A DNA stretch of 64,000 bases from JALYLC01 sp035696365. Lineage in GTDB: Bacteria; Actinomycetota; Thermoleophilia; Gaiellales; JALYLC01. The notes under the pieces were generated by a model, which searched no databases, was not told the DNA's origin, and saw nothing but the letters and a program-made list of their open reading frames with translations. Made by a program: the position numbers and the translations under genes. The DNA is taken from the NCBI GenBank assembly GCA_035696365.1, contig DASRQS010000134.1:62001-126000 (forward strand). Direction: 5' to 3'. Below are positions 19,494 through 28,068 of the stretch, piece after piece (positions within the stretch are counted from its first letter, which is position 1; the number at the start of each line of letters is the position of its first letter).

Positions 19494-21102
19494 GCTGCGC
19501 GTTGCGCTCGGCGATACCGGCCTCGAGGTCGAGGCCGAGCGCGACGACGCGACGGGGATCGCCACGGGCATGGGGGGAACGATGCGCGACGGGCTCGCGG
19601 TGCGGGCCGAGCGCGGCGGGGTCGCGATCGCGATCACCGACGTGCTCCTGCTGGATCCCGTGCTCGGCGCGCGGCGGACGAGCATCGGCGTGACGGGCGG
19701 GCGGGTCGTCGCGGTCGGGCGGGCAGGCAACCCCGACACGATGGACGCGATCGACGTCGTGCTCGACACCGCGACCGCCGTGATCGACGGTCGCGGGCTC
19801 GTTGCGACGCCCGGCGGCGTCGACTCCCACGTCCACTGGCTCTCGCCGCAGATCTGCGACGCGGCGCTCGCCGGCGGTCTGACGACGCTCGTGATCCAGG
19901 ACTACGGGCCCACCTGGAACCTGGGCTGCAATCCCGAGGAGGGGCTGCGGGCGACCTGGGCGGCGCTCGAGGCCCACCCCCTCAATGCCTGCCTGCTCGT
20001 GCGCGCCTCCTCGGCGCGCCCGGGCCCGGTGGAGGAGACGTTGCGGGCGGGCGGCGGCGGGCTCAAGATCCACGAGGACGTCGGCGCGGGGCCCGAGCAG
20101 CTGCGCTGTGCGCTCGATCTCGCCGACGCCCACGACGTGCAGCTTGCGGTGCACACCGACGGCATGAACGAGCTGCTCTCGGTCGAGGACACCCTCGCCG
20201 TGACTGCCGGGCGCACCTGGCACGCCTACCACGTGGAGGGCTGCGGTGGCGGGCACTGGCCCAACACGCTCGAGTTGGCCGGGCGCGAGCGCATCCTCAC
20301 CTCCTCGACCGCGCCGACCGTGCCCTTCGGGGTGCACACGGCGGCCGAGCACCTCGCGATGGTGCCGGCGGTGCACGTGCTCGCTCCCGGACGGGTGCAC
20401 GGCGACTCGGCCATCGTGCGTCACCGCGTGCGCGCCCAGACGATGTCGGCCGAGGGACTGCTGCACGACCTGGGCGTGATCGCGATGCTCTCGAGCGACT
20501 CGCAGGGCATGGGGCGTGTCGGCGAGGTCGTGCGGCGGGCCTTCCAGAACGCCGCCGCGATGCGCGCATTGCGGGGAGCCGGCCCGGGCCCGGCCGACAA
20601 CGAGCGCGTGCTGCGGCACCTCGCCAAGGTCACGATCAACCCGGCCATCGCGCACGGGCTGGCGGCGCACGTCGGCTCGGTCGAGCCGGGCAAGCTGGCG
20701 GACGTCGTGCTCTGGCAGCCGCACTTCTTCGGCGTCCGGCCCGAGCTCGTGCTGAAGTCGGGCATCGCCGTCCACGGCGCCTCCGGCGAGGGCAACGCGA
20801 GCACCGGCCTGGCCGAGCCGGTGCTTCTCCGGCGTCAGGTCGGTGGCGGCGGGGCGGCTCCCGCCCTACTCTCGCTCGCCTTCCTGGCGGGCTCGGCGAT
20901 GGACGCCGAGCTACCGACGACGCGGACGCGGGTCGCCGTCGCCGGCTGCCGCGATCTGACGGCGGCGAGCATGCTGCGCCACGGGCGCACGGGCGAGGTG
21001 CGGGTGGACCCGCGCACGTACGAGGTCACGCTCGACGGTGAGCCCCTGTCGGCGCCGCCACTGGAGGAGGTGGCGCTCTCCCGGCGCTACCTGCTCGGAT
21101 GA
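19486..21102 (+). CDS. Urease alpha-like amidohydrolase with Cys-to-Val flap change
   Basis: 538 residues against about 567 for UreC. Counting against Klebsiella UreC from memory, all nickel-centre ligands are kept: His115 and His117 (DSHVHW), the carbamylated lysine Lys194 (LKIHED), His223 (AVHTDG), His249 (AYHVEG) and Asp338 (SSDSQGMGR). Substrate residues His196, His297 and Arg314 match His219, His320 and Arg336. The flap cysteine (Cys319) is Val296, so the CHHL motif reads VHVL. Spacing between ligands matches exactly apart from one inserted residue after the flap. An active binuclear metallo-amidohydrolase is inferred, acting on urea or a related ureido/guanidino compound. How nickel would be loaded without UreDEFG beside it is unknown. 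Confidence 0.85.
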   Translation: MPELRVALGDTGLEVEAERDDATGIATGMGGTMRDGLAVRAERGGVAIAITDVLLLDPVLGARRTSIGVTGGRVVAVGRAGNPDTMDAIDVVLDTATAVIDGRGLVATPGGVDSHVHWLSPQICDAALAGGLTTLVIQDYGPTWNLGCNPEEGLRATWAALEAHPLNACLLVRASSARPGPVEETLRAGGGGLKIHEDVGAGPEQLRCALDLADAHDVQLAVHTDGMNELLSVEDTLAVTAGRTWHAYHVEGCGGGHWPNTLELAGRERILTSSTAPTVPFGVHTAAEHLAMVPAVHVLAPGRVHGDSAIVRHRVRAQTMSAEGLLHDLGVIAMLSSDSQGMGRVGEVVRRAFQNAAAMRALRGAGPGPADNERVLRHLAKVTINPAIAHGLAAHVGSVEPGKLADVVLWQPHFFGVRPELVLKSGIAVHGASGEGNASTGLAEPVLLRRQVGGGGAAPALLSLAFLAGSAMDAELPTTRTRVAVAGCRDLTAASMLRHGRTGEVRVDPRTYEVTLDGEPLSAPPLEEVALSRRYLLG

Positions 21103-21590
21103 GCGACCCCGATGTCCTGGCCGCCGAGCTGATCGAGGAGACGGCCGCGCTGGCCTGCTCCCTGCACGGGGCGGTCGAGGAGCTGCGGCGGCCGCGGGTG
21201 GCGTTGCACCTCTCGGCGCCCGTCGCGGCGATCTTCGAGCAGCCGCCGGGCGCCAAGCCCCGCCACCGTGCGGGCCGTCCGTCCGCCGAGCTCGTGGCGC
21301 TCGCGGCCGACGCCGCAGCCGGCGTCAGGCGGCTCGCAGGCTACGCGCCGCACGAGGACAACCCGGCGCTCGAGCCGCTCGCGCTGGCCTCCTTCTACGT
21401 GGTCGACGCCCGCCGCAACGACGCCTTCGGCCTGCAGCGCCTGGCGGCCGGGACGCCGCTCGCACGGGTGCTCGACGCCGAGGAGGCCCACCGCGACCCG
21501 GTGCTCCCCGTCGGCACGGCGCTGATCCGCGTCTGGAGCGAGCTCAGCGGTGAGCCGCCGGTCTGCGTGGAGCTCCGGCTGCGCGGATGA
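21099..21590 (+). CDS. Unknown 163-residue protein coupled to the urease-like operon
   Basis: The ATG overlaps the alpha-like stop as ATGA, so it is translated with the urease-like enzyme. The N-terminal half is helical (DPDVLAAELIEETAALAC and AELVALAADAAAGVRRLAG). The C-terminal half is beta-rich (LASFYVVDARRNDAFG, TALIRVWSELSG, VCVELRLRG). There are two cysteines, no CxxC and no nucleotide-binding motif, so it does not look like UreD, E, F or G. It could be a third structural subunit, a chaperone or a dedicated regulator. Its stop faces the cupin gene two bases away. Confidence 0.75.
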   Translation: MSDPDVLAAELIEETAALACSLHGAVEELRRPRVALHLSAPVAAIFEQPPGAKPRHRAGRPSAELVALAADAAAGVRRLAGYAPHEDNPALEPLALASFYVVDARRNDAFGLQRLAAGTPLARVLDAEEAHRDPVLPVGTALIRVWSELSGEPPVCVELRLRG

Positions 21591-21592
21591 CC

Positions 21593-22165
21593 TCAGGCGA
21601 TCGGGGGATCCTCGACGGCGCGGTGCTCCTGGAACGTCTCGCTCGCGCGAAGCTCCTCGTCGGCCGCGATGCTGTGCCGCCGCAGCGTGCCGTCGCAGGA
21701 CAACTCGTAGGCGCCTGCGCGACCGAGCGGCGGCGAGTAGACGTGGACCGTCAGCGCGATGTCGCCGGCCGCGTGCCGCATGCGGTGGATGTGCGCGCCG
21801 TCGAAGCGGAACGTCTCGCCGCAAGGGAACTCGACGCGGGCGAGCCAGTCGCCCGCGGGCCGCAGGACGATGTGCTCCTCGGCCACCGTGCCGCGCACGA
21901 CGTGCACCGCGCCGACCGAGCCGTCGTGGTCGTGGAATCCCGTGTCGCCGGCCTGTTTCCAGCCGATCGCATAGGCCTCGCTGTAGGGCGTGCGCCAGAG
22001 CTGGGTGTAGGTCCGCTCGCCCCATTCGAAGTCGACGAGAGCGTCCAGATCGTAGACCGACGAGGCCGCCTGGGCGGCTTCGGCGCACTCCGCGATCGTC
22101 AGCGATCGGCCCTCGGGAAGGGCCTCCGCCAGGACGCCGATTGCGAATGTGGGGGTGTCGCTCAC
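21593..22165 (-). CDS. Cysteine-dioxygenase-like cupin
   Basis: 190 residues from a GTG with a GAGGAG ribosome-binding site six bases upstream. The cupin iron site is seen as HDHDGSVGAVHVVRG (two His, plus a third His in GAHIHRMRH), followed by LTVHVYSPPLGRAGAYEL, the strand typical of cysteine dioxygenase relatives. Such enzymes oxidise a thiol to a sulfinate using Fe(II) and O2; related members act on 3-mercaptopropionate or cysteamine. The cysteine that forms the Cys-Tyr cofactor in animal enzymes cannot be assigned with confidence. It converges on the urease-like operon and diverges from a LacI-type regulator, with a palindrome in its leader that may be the operator. Confidence 0.85.
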   Translation of the reverse strand: MSDTPTFAIGVLAEALPEGRSLTIAECAEAAQAASSVYDLDALVDFEWGERTYTQLWRTPYSEAYAIGWKQAGDTGFHDHDGSVGAVHVVRGTVAEEHIVLRPAGDWLARVEFPCGETFRFDGAHIHRMRHAAGDIALTVHVYSPPLGRAGAYELSCDGTLRRHSIAADEELRASETFQEHRAVEDPPIA

Positions 22166-22181
22166 GGTCGGCTCCTCAATT

Positions 22182-22197
22182 CACCACTGAAATGGTG
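22182..22197. promoter_or_regulatory. Candidate operator: CACCA-N6-TGGTG
   Basis: A perfect 5-bp inverted repeat with a 6-bp spacer, centred between the cupin and the LacI-type regulator. TGAAA (22188-22192) and TTTCA (22207-22211) form a second, overlapping pair. The position suits autoregulation plus control of the cupin. Confidence 0.45.
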
Positions 22198-22259
22198 CGT
22201 GTATCGTTTCACTCATCATCCCTCCGTCTTCGACGTTCGTCAAGTAGCCTCCTGCGGGC

Positions 22260-23276
22260 ATGGGTGATCGCGACCAGGGGTCGGCGCGCCCGCGACGACG
22301 ACCGACGATCCGCCAGCTGGCCGCGCACACGGGCCTCTCGCCGGCGGCCGTGTCGTACGCGCTCCGCGGTCTCCAGGTGTCCGAGGAGACGCAGGCCCGC
22401 GTCCAGGCGGCGGCCGAGGAGCTGGGTTTCCGCACCGATCCCATCGCGCGCGCCCTGCGCGGCGGCACGACCGCGAGCGTCGGGATGGTGGTCGGAAGTC
22501 TCGCCGACTTGTATCTCCAGGAGCTCGTCGCCGGCGTGCAGCGCCACTTGCGAGCGGGTGGGCGCCAGCTGCTGATCGCCGATGCCGACGGTGATCCGAC
22601 GCTCGAGGTGGGGCTGGCGCTCGAGCTCTACGACCGCCGCGTCGATGCGCTGATCGTCGCGCCGATCGAGCCGTTCGCGGCGGGCTGGAGCGAGGTCGCC
22701 GAGCGCGTGCCGACGGTCAGCATCGGCGAGCGCATGCCGAATGCCGCGATCGCCGGTCAGGTGCTGTTCGACAACGAGCGCGCCGTGCGCGCCGTGCTGG
22801 AGCACCTTGCCGAGCGCGGGCACCGCCGCATCGGCGTGCTCTCGTGGGCGATCGAGCGGGCGCCGGCGCGCAGTGCCGAGCAGGCCGTGCTCGAGTGGTC
22901 GCAGCGGCTCGGCCTCGAGACGCAGCTGCACGCCTGCGAATACAGCCTCAACGGCGCGCAGCCGCTGGCGCGCGACCTGCTGGCCGCACCCGAGCGCCCC
23001 ACCGCGATCTTCGCGCTCTCGGACTCGGTCGCCCTCGGCGTGTATGCGGCCTGCCGCGAGCTCGGCCTGCGCATCCCGGAGGACGTCGCGGTCGTGGGCT
23101 TCGACGACCAGCCCGTCTCGCGGCTGCTCGACCCTCCGCTGACGAGCGTGCGCTGGCACACCGATCGCATCGCGGAGATCGCCGTGCGGCTGGCGGTGGG
23201 CGCGAGCGAGGAGGCCGCGCTGGCCCGCACGGCGATCGTTCCGCCGGCGCTCCACGCGCGCGGCTCGACCGGGTAG
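22260..23276 (+). CDS. LacI/GalR-family transcriptional regulator
   Basis: 338 residues. The N-terminal helix-turn-helix is at about residues 15-35 (TIRQLAAHTGLSPAAVSYAL), with hinge helix RTDPIARALRGG. A periplasmic-binding-protein-like effector domain follows (VGMVVGSLADLYLQELVAGV, VDALIVAPIE, IFALSDSVALGVYAACRE, VVGFDDQPVSRLLDPPLTSV). Substitution of the usual LacI SRVLN-type turn by SYALRG is common in actinobacterial members. The effector would be a small molecule, usually a sugar or nucleoside. It lies between the divergent cupin and the glutamate dehydrogenase, which begins 10 bases after its stop. A TAGCCT box lies nine bases before the ATG. Confidence 0.92.
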   Translation: MGDRDQGSARPRRRPTIRQLAAHTGLSPAAVSYALRGLQVSEETQARVQAAAEELGFRTDPIARALRGGTTASVGMVVGSLADLYLQELVAGVQRHLRAGGRQLLIADADGDPTLEVGLALELYDRRVDALIVAPIEPFAAGWSEVAERVPTVSIGERMPNAAIAGQVLFDNERAVRAVLEHLAERGHRRIGVLSWAIERAPARSAEQAVLEWSQRLGLETQLHACEYSLNGAQPLARDLLAAPERPTAIFALSDSVALGVYAACRELGLRIPEDVAVVGFDDQPVSRLLDPPLTSVRWHTDRIAEIAVRLAVGASEEAALARTAIVPPALHARGSTG

Positions 23277-23279
23277 CGT
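23274..23279 (+). promoter_or_regulatory. -10 box for glutamate dehydrogenase, deciding the start
   Basis: TAGCGT overlaps the LacI-type gene's TAG stop and lies seven bases before the GTG at 23287. By the spacing seen across this window it favours 23287 over the GTG at 23278. Confidence 0.4.
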
Positions 23280-23286
23280 GCGGCGG

Positions 23287-26200
23287 GTGAGCGAACGCCA
23301 CGCCGCGCACCCGCTCCTGCGCGAGCTCGAAGAGCTGATCGCACGCCAGGAGAGCGCCCCCCGGAGCGAACGGCTGACCGCGTTTGCGCGCGTGCTGCTC
23401 GGGCGCACGCTGCACGAGCGGCTGCGCACGTTCGAGCTCGAGGAGCTCTACCGCCAGACGGCCGGGCTCTACGATTTCGCCGGCGCGCGCGGTCTCGAGC
23501 CCATCGCAGTACGCATCGTCGAATCGCCACCTGCCGGCACGGCGCTGGAGGTCAACGTCCCCGACGCCCCCTTCCTGGTCGACACGGTGCGCGCCGCGGT
23601 GCAGGGCGCCGGTCACGGCGTGCGCCTGCTGCTGCACCCGATCGTCGGGATGGAGCGCGACGCCGACGGGCGCATCGTCCGGGTCGGCGATGCGCGCGAT
23701 GCGAGCGGGCGCGAGTCCGTGATGCGCGTGGAGCTCGAGCGGCACCTCGCGTCGGAGGAAGGCGAGGCGCTGGTGGCGGCCGTGCGCGAGGCGCTGCACG
23801 AGCTGCAGCTCGCCGTCGGCGACTTCGGCGTAATGCTCGCGATGGTCGACCGGATGGCCGCGGCCGCCCACGGCGCGGCGGAGACCCGCACCGCCGAGGA
23901 GGTCGAGGAGACGGCGGCCTTCCTCGAGTGGCTGCGCACCGGGCACTTCATCCTGCTGGGCGCCCGCGCCTACACGATCGAGGACGGGCAATCGGGACCC
24001 GCGGTGCACGTGCAGGAGGGGTCGGGCCTCGGCATCCTGCGCGACGACGGCGAGTCGCGCTTCGCACAGCCGACCCCACTCGGCGAGCTGCCCGAGTTCC
24101 TGCGCGAGCGCCTCGTCGCGGACGGCGATCTGCTCGTGATCGGCAAGACGAACCGCCGCTCGCGGGTGCACCGCCGCGCCCGCATGGACGACGTCTCCGT
24201 GCGCGTGCTCCGCCCCGACGGCTCGATCGCCGGGCTCCTGCGCGTGATCGGCCTGTTCACCTCGCTGGTCTATCTGGAGCAGGCCTCGCGCACGCCGCTT
24301 CTGCGCCGCAAGCTGCAGGCGATCATCGAGGCCGAGGGCCTGATGGAGGGCTCGCACGACTACAAGGCGACGGTCGCGGCGTTCGAGTCCTTCCCGCGCG
24401 ACGAGCTGTTCCAGGCGCCGGTCGAGGAGTTGCGCGCCGAGATCGTCGCCGCCGCCCGGGCCGAGGAGGCGCAGCGCGTCACCGTGACGGTGCGCCGGGA
24501 CGCGGCCAGCCGGAACATCACGGTCATGGTCGCAATGCCGGGCGACCGCATGTCCACCGAGCTGCGCATGCGCCTGCAGGAGTTGCTCGCCGCCCGCTAC
24601 CACGCCGAGTCGGTCGAGTACCACCTCGCGCTCGTCGAGGGAGCGGCGGCGCAGCTGTTCTTCCTCCTGCATGTGCCCGCCGGTGAGGCCCCCGAGGTGC
24701 CGCTGCCCGAGCTGGAGAGCGAGGTCGCGCGGCTCGCGCGCACCTGGGACGATCGCCTGGCCGACGTCCTGGTGGCCCGCTACGGCGACGCCGAGGGCCG
24801 GCGGCTGGCCACGCTCTACGGCGCGCGGCTGCCCGACTACTACAAGACCTCGACGCCGCCCGACCTCGCGCTCGCGGAGATCGCGCTGCTGGAGCGCGTC
24901 GCCGCCGGTGACGCGTTCGCCGTCGGCATCCAGAACGAGCAGGCCGTGCACACGCAGGTGGGCGCGCGCCCGCTCACGCGCGTGACCGTCGCGACGCCCG
25001 GCGGCAAGATCCCGCTGGGCGAGCTCCTGCCGGTGCTCGAGGCTCTCGGCCTGACCGTCATGGAGGAGGTTCCGACCCGTCTCGACGGCGGTGACGACGG
25101 CGCCTACCTGCACGACTTCGGCGTGCTCGTCGACGACGCCCAGCTCGACTGCGAGCGCGACGGCGAGCGGCTTGCGGAGGCGATCACCGCGATCTGGAGC
25201 GGGCGCTGCGAGTCGGACACGCTCAACGCGCTCGTCGTGCGCGCCGGTCTCCGCGCCGAGGATGTCGCGATCCTGCGCGCATACCGCCGCTATCGCCGGG
25301 TCGTTGCGCCGACATTCACCGCCGCCTACCAGAACGACGTGCTGGGCTCGCATCCCGAGACGGCCCGTCTACTGGTCGAGCTGTTTCGGGCCCGTTTCTG
25401 CGCTCCCGGCGGCGAGGAGCGCGAGGCCGAGCTGCGCGAGCGGCTGGCCCAGCAGCTCGCGGCCGTGCGCAGTCTCGACGAGGACCGCATCCTGCGCGGC
25501 TTCGCAGCGCTCATCGACGCCACCGTGCGCACGAACGCCGCGCTCGAGCGGCCCTATCTCTCGTTCAAGCTGCGCTCGGCCGACGTGCCGCAGATGCCGG
25601 CGCCCGCTCCGCTCTTCGAGATCTTCGTCTACCACCCGCTGGTGGAGGGCATCCATCTGCGCGGCGGGCACGTCGCGCGCGGCGGCATCCGCTGGTCGGA
25701 TCGGCGCGAGGACTACCGCTCCGAGGTGCTCGGGCTGATGAAGGCCCAGACGGTGAAGAACGCCGTGATCGTCCCCGTCGGCGCCAAGGGCGGGTTCGTG
25801 CTGCGTGAGCCGCCGGCCGATCGTGAGCTCCTGCGCGCCGAGGTGCAGCGGCGCTACTCGACCCTGATCCGCGGAATGCTCGACCTGACCGACAACATCG
25901 TCGGGGGGGAGGTCGTACACCCGCCCGGCGTGCGCGCCTTCGACGAGGACGATCCGTATCTCGTCGTGGCCGCGGACAAGGGCACGGCGGCGCTCTCGGA
26001 CACCGCCAACGCCATCGCGCTGGAGTACGGCTTCTGGCTCGGCGACGCGTTCGCCTCGGGCGGCTCCAAGGGCTACGACCACAAGGCGCTCGGCATCACC
26101 GCCCGGGGCGCCTGGGAGAGCGTCAAGCGGCACTTCCGGGAGCTCGGCCGCGACGTCGACTCGCGGCCGTTCACGGTCGCCGGCATCGGCGACATGTCGG

Positions 26201-28068
26201 GCGACGTCTTCGGCAACGGCATGCTGCTCTCGCGCCAGATCCAGCTCGTCGCGGCGTTCGACCACCGCCACGTGTTCCTCGACCCCTCGCCCGACCCGGT
26301 GACGTCGTTTGGGGAGCGCTCGCGGCTGTTCGCGCTGGGTGCGGGCACGTCCTGGACGGACTACGACCGCTCGCTCATCTCGGCCGGCGGCGGCGTCTGG
26401 GCGCGCACCGAGAAGTCGGTGCCGCTCTCGCCCGAGGCGCGCGCCGCCCTCGGCGTCGAGGCCGGCTCGCTCGACCCCGACGAGCTGGTCCGAGCGATCC
26501 TCCGCGCGCCCGTCGATCTGCTCTGGAACGGCGGGGTCGGCACGTTCGTCAAGTCCTCCGCAGAGTCCCACGGCGACGCCGGCGACCGCGATAACGACGC
26601 CATCCGGGTCGACGGACGCGAGCTGCGCGCGCGCGTCGTCGGGGAAGGCGGCAATCTCGGTCTCACGCAGCTCGGCCGCATCGAGTACGCGAGCGCCGGC
26701 GGCCGCATCAACACGGACGCGATCGACAACTCGGCCGGCGTCGACTGCTCGGATCACGAGGTCAACATCAAGATCCTGCTGGGCGCGGCCGTGGAGCGCG
26801 GCTCGCTGACTCCGGAGGGCCGCGACGAGCTCCTGGCCGCGGCTGCCGACGAGGTGTGCGAGCTCGTGCTCTACGACAACTACCTGCAGGCGCAGATCCT
26901 CAGCCAGGAGCAGGAAACCGCCCCGCAGCGCGTCGAGGCCCACGAGATGCTCATGCACGAGCTCGAGCTCGAGGGCCTGCTCCACCGCGAGCTCGAGGCG
27001 CTGCCCCCGAGCGATCAGCTCGCCGAGCGGCAGCGCCAGGGGCGAGGGCTGACACGCCCGGAGCTGGCCGTGCTGCTCGCCTACGCCAAGCGCAGCCTCT
27101 ACCCGAAGGTGCTGGCCTCCGCCATCCCCGACGACCCGGCGCTCGATGCGGTACTGCGCGCATACTTCCCACGGCGCATCGTGGAGGCCACTGGAGAGCT
27201 CTACCGCGAGCACCGTCTTCGGCGTGAGATCGTGGCCACGTTCGTGACCAACGACGTCGTCAACTCGCTGGGCATCGCCTGGGCCTGGCAGATGATGGCC
27301 GAGACCGGCGCGGAGGCCGCGGAGGTCGTGCGCGCCTACTGGATCGCTCGCGAGGTGACCGGCGCCGTCGCGCGCTGGGAGGAGGTGGAGGCGCTCTTCG
27401 CCGACCCGGCCGTGGATACGGACGTGCAGATGGAGGTCATGGGAGGCGTCGACGGGCTCGTCGAGGGCGTCTCGCGGTGGTATCTGCAGCACGCGAACGA
27501 GGGCGACGCCGCCAGCGTGATCATCCGCGACCGCGCCTCCTTCAACGAGCTCGCGCAGACGCTCCGCGGTGTCGGCAGCGACGCCTGGCGGGCCGACCAC
27601 GCTCTGCAGCGCGAGGCGCTGGCCGCGCGTGGGCTACCGCTGCCGCTGGCCGAGGCGGCGGCCTGGCGCGAGGAGCTGACCTACGCCCCCGACGTGATCG
27701 CGGCCGCGCGCGCCACTGGGTGCTCGCTGGCCGAGGCCGCGCACGCCTTCTTCGCACTCGGCGAGGCGCTCCATCTCGACTGGCTGGAGGATCAGCTCGG
27801 GGGCATCGCGACCGAGACGCGCTGGCAGCGCTGGGCGCTCGCCGCCGTGCGCGACGAGCTGCACGCGACGCGCCGCGAGCTGACCGAGCAGGTCATCGTC
27901 GCCGGACGCGGTGCGCCCATGGACGAGGCGGTCGAGCGCTACCTGGCCGAGCGCGCAGTCGCCATCGCCCGGGTCGAGCGCCTCGTCACCAGCCTGCGTG
28001 CCGATGGCATGGAGGACACCGCGGCCGCCATGGTTGGCGTCCGCCAGGTCAGGAGCGCCTTCGCGTGA
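23287..28068 (+). CDS. NAD-specific glutamate dehydrogenase, large (about 180 kDa) type
   Basis: 1593 residues (1596 if the GTG at 23278 is used), matching the L_180 class first described in Streptomyces. It oxidatively deaminates glutamate to 2-oxoglutarate and ammonia with NAD, a catabolic direction. The long N-terminal half holds ACT-like regulatory domains. The catalytic core is at about 760-1190: HVARGGIRWSDRREDYRSEV, LMKAQTVKNAVIVPVGAKGG, ADKGTAALSDTAN, and the coenzyme fold with GIGDMSGDVFGNGM. A helical C-terminal domain follows (ARGLTRPELAVLLAYAK). It overlaps the cysteine hydrolase as GTGA. Together with the nearby ligase it can release or recapture ammonia from amines processed in this region. 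Confidence 0.97.
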   Translation: MSERHAAHPLLRELEELIARQESAPRSERLTAFARVLLGRTLHERLRTFELEELYRQTAGLYDFAGARGLEPIAVRIVESPPAGTALEVNVPDAPFLVDTVRAAVQGAGHGVRLLLHPIVGMERDADGRIVRVGDARDASGRESVMRVELERHLASEEGEALVAAVREALHELQLAVGDFGVMLAMVDRMAAAAHGAAETRTAEEVEETAAFLEWLRTGHFILLGARAYTIEDGQSGPAVHVQEGSGLGILRDDGESRFAQPTPLGELPEFLRERLVADGDLLVIGKTNRRSRVHRRARMDDVSVRVLRPDGSIAGLLRVIGLFTSLVYLEQASRTPLLRRKLQAIIEAEGLMEGSHDYKATVAAFESFPRDELFQAPVEELRAEIVAAARAEEAQRVTVTVRRDAASRNITVMVAMPGDRMSTELRMRLQELLAARYHAESVEYHLALVEGAAAQLFFLLHVPAGEAPEVPLPELESEVARLARTWDDRLADVLVARYGDAEGRRLATLYGARLPDYYKTSTPPDLALAEIALLERVAAGDAFAVGIQNEQAVHTQVGARPLTRVTVATPGGKIPLGELLPVLEALGLTVMEEVPTRLDGGDDGAYLHDFGVLVDDAQLDCERDGERLAEAITAIWSGRCESDTLNALVVRAGLRAEDVAILRAYRRYRRVVAPTFTAAYQNDVLGSHPETARLLVELFRARFCAPGGEEREAELRERLAQQLAAVRSLDEDRILRGFAALIDATVRTNAALERPYLSFKLRSADVPQMPAPAPLFEIFVYHPLVEGIHLRGGHVARGGIRWSDRREDYRSEVLGLMKAQTVKNAVIVPVGAKGGFVLREPPADRELLRAEVQRRYSTLIRGMLDLTDNIVGGEVVHPPGVRAFDEDDPYLVVAADKGTAALSDTANAIALEYGFWLGDAFASGGSKGYDHKALGITARGAWESVKRHFRELGRDVDSRPFTVAGIGDMSGDVFGNGMLLSRQIQLVAAFDHRHVFLDPSPDPVTSFGERSRLFALGAGTSWTDYDRSLISAGGGVWARTEKSVPLSPEARAALGVEAGSLDPDELVRAILRAPVDLLWNGGVGTFVKSSAESHGDAGDRDNDAIRVDGRELRARVVGEGGNLGLTQLGRIEYASAGGRINTDAIDNSAGVDCSDHEVNIKILLGAAVERGSLTPEGRDELLAAAADEVCELVLYDNYLQAQILSQEQETAPQRVEAHEMLMHELELEGLLHRELEALPPSDQLAERQRQGRGLTRPELAVLLAYAKRSLYPKVLASAIPDDPALDAVLRAYFPRRIVEATGELYREHRLRREIVATFVTNDVVNSLGIAWAWQMMAETGAEAAEVVRAYWIAREVTGAVARWEEVEALFADPAVDTDVQMEVMGGVDGLVEGVSRWYLQHANEGDAASVIIRDRASFNELAQTLRGVGSDAWRADHALQREALAARGLPLPLAEAAAWREELTYAPDVIAAARATGCSLAEAAHAFFALGEALHLDWLEDQLGGIATETRWQRWALAAVRDELHATRRELTEQVIVAGRGAPMDEAVERYLAERAVAIARVERLVTSLRADGMEDTAAAMVGVRQVRSAFA

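Noticed and set aside
18825..21102. Calling the operon an ordinary urease (ureAB/ureC)
   Set aside because: The flap Cys is replaced, the beta-like part is degenerate and no accessory genes are present, so urease activity is not assumed.
25369..27600. A 743-codon open frame antisense to glutamate dehydrogenase
   Set aside because: High-GC shadow frame: its residues are His/Arg/Asp-rich without domain motifs, while the plus strand carries a full dehydrogenase.
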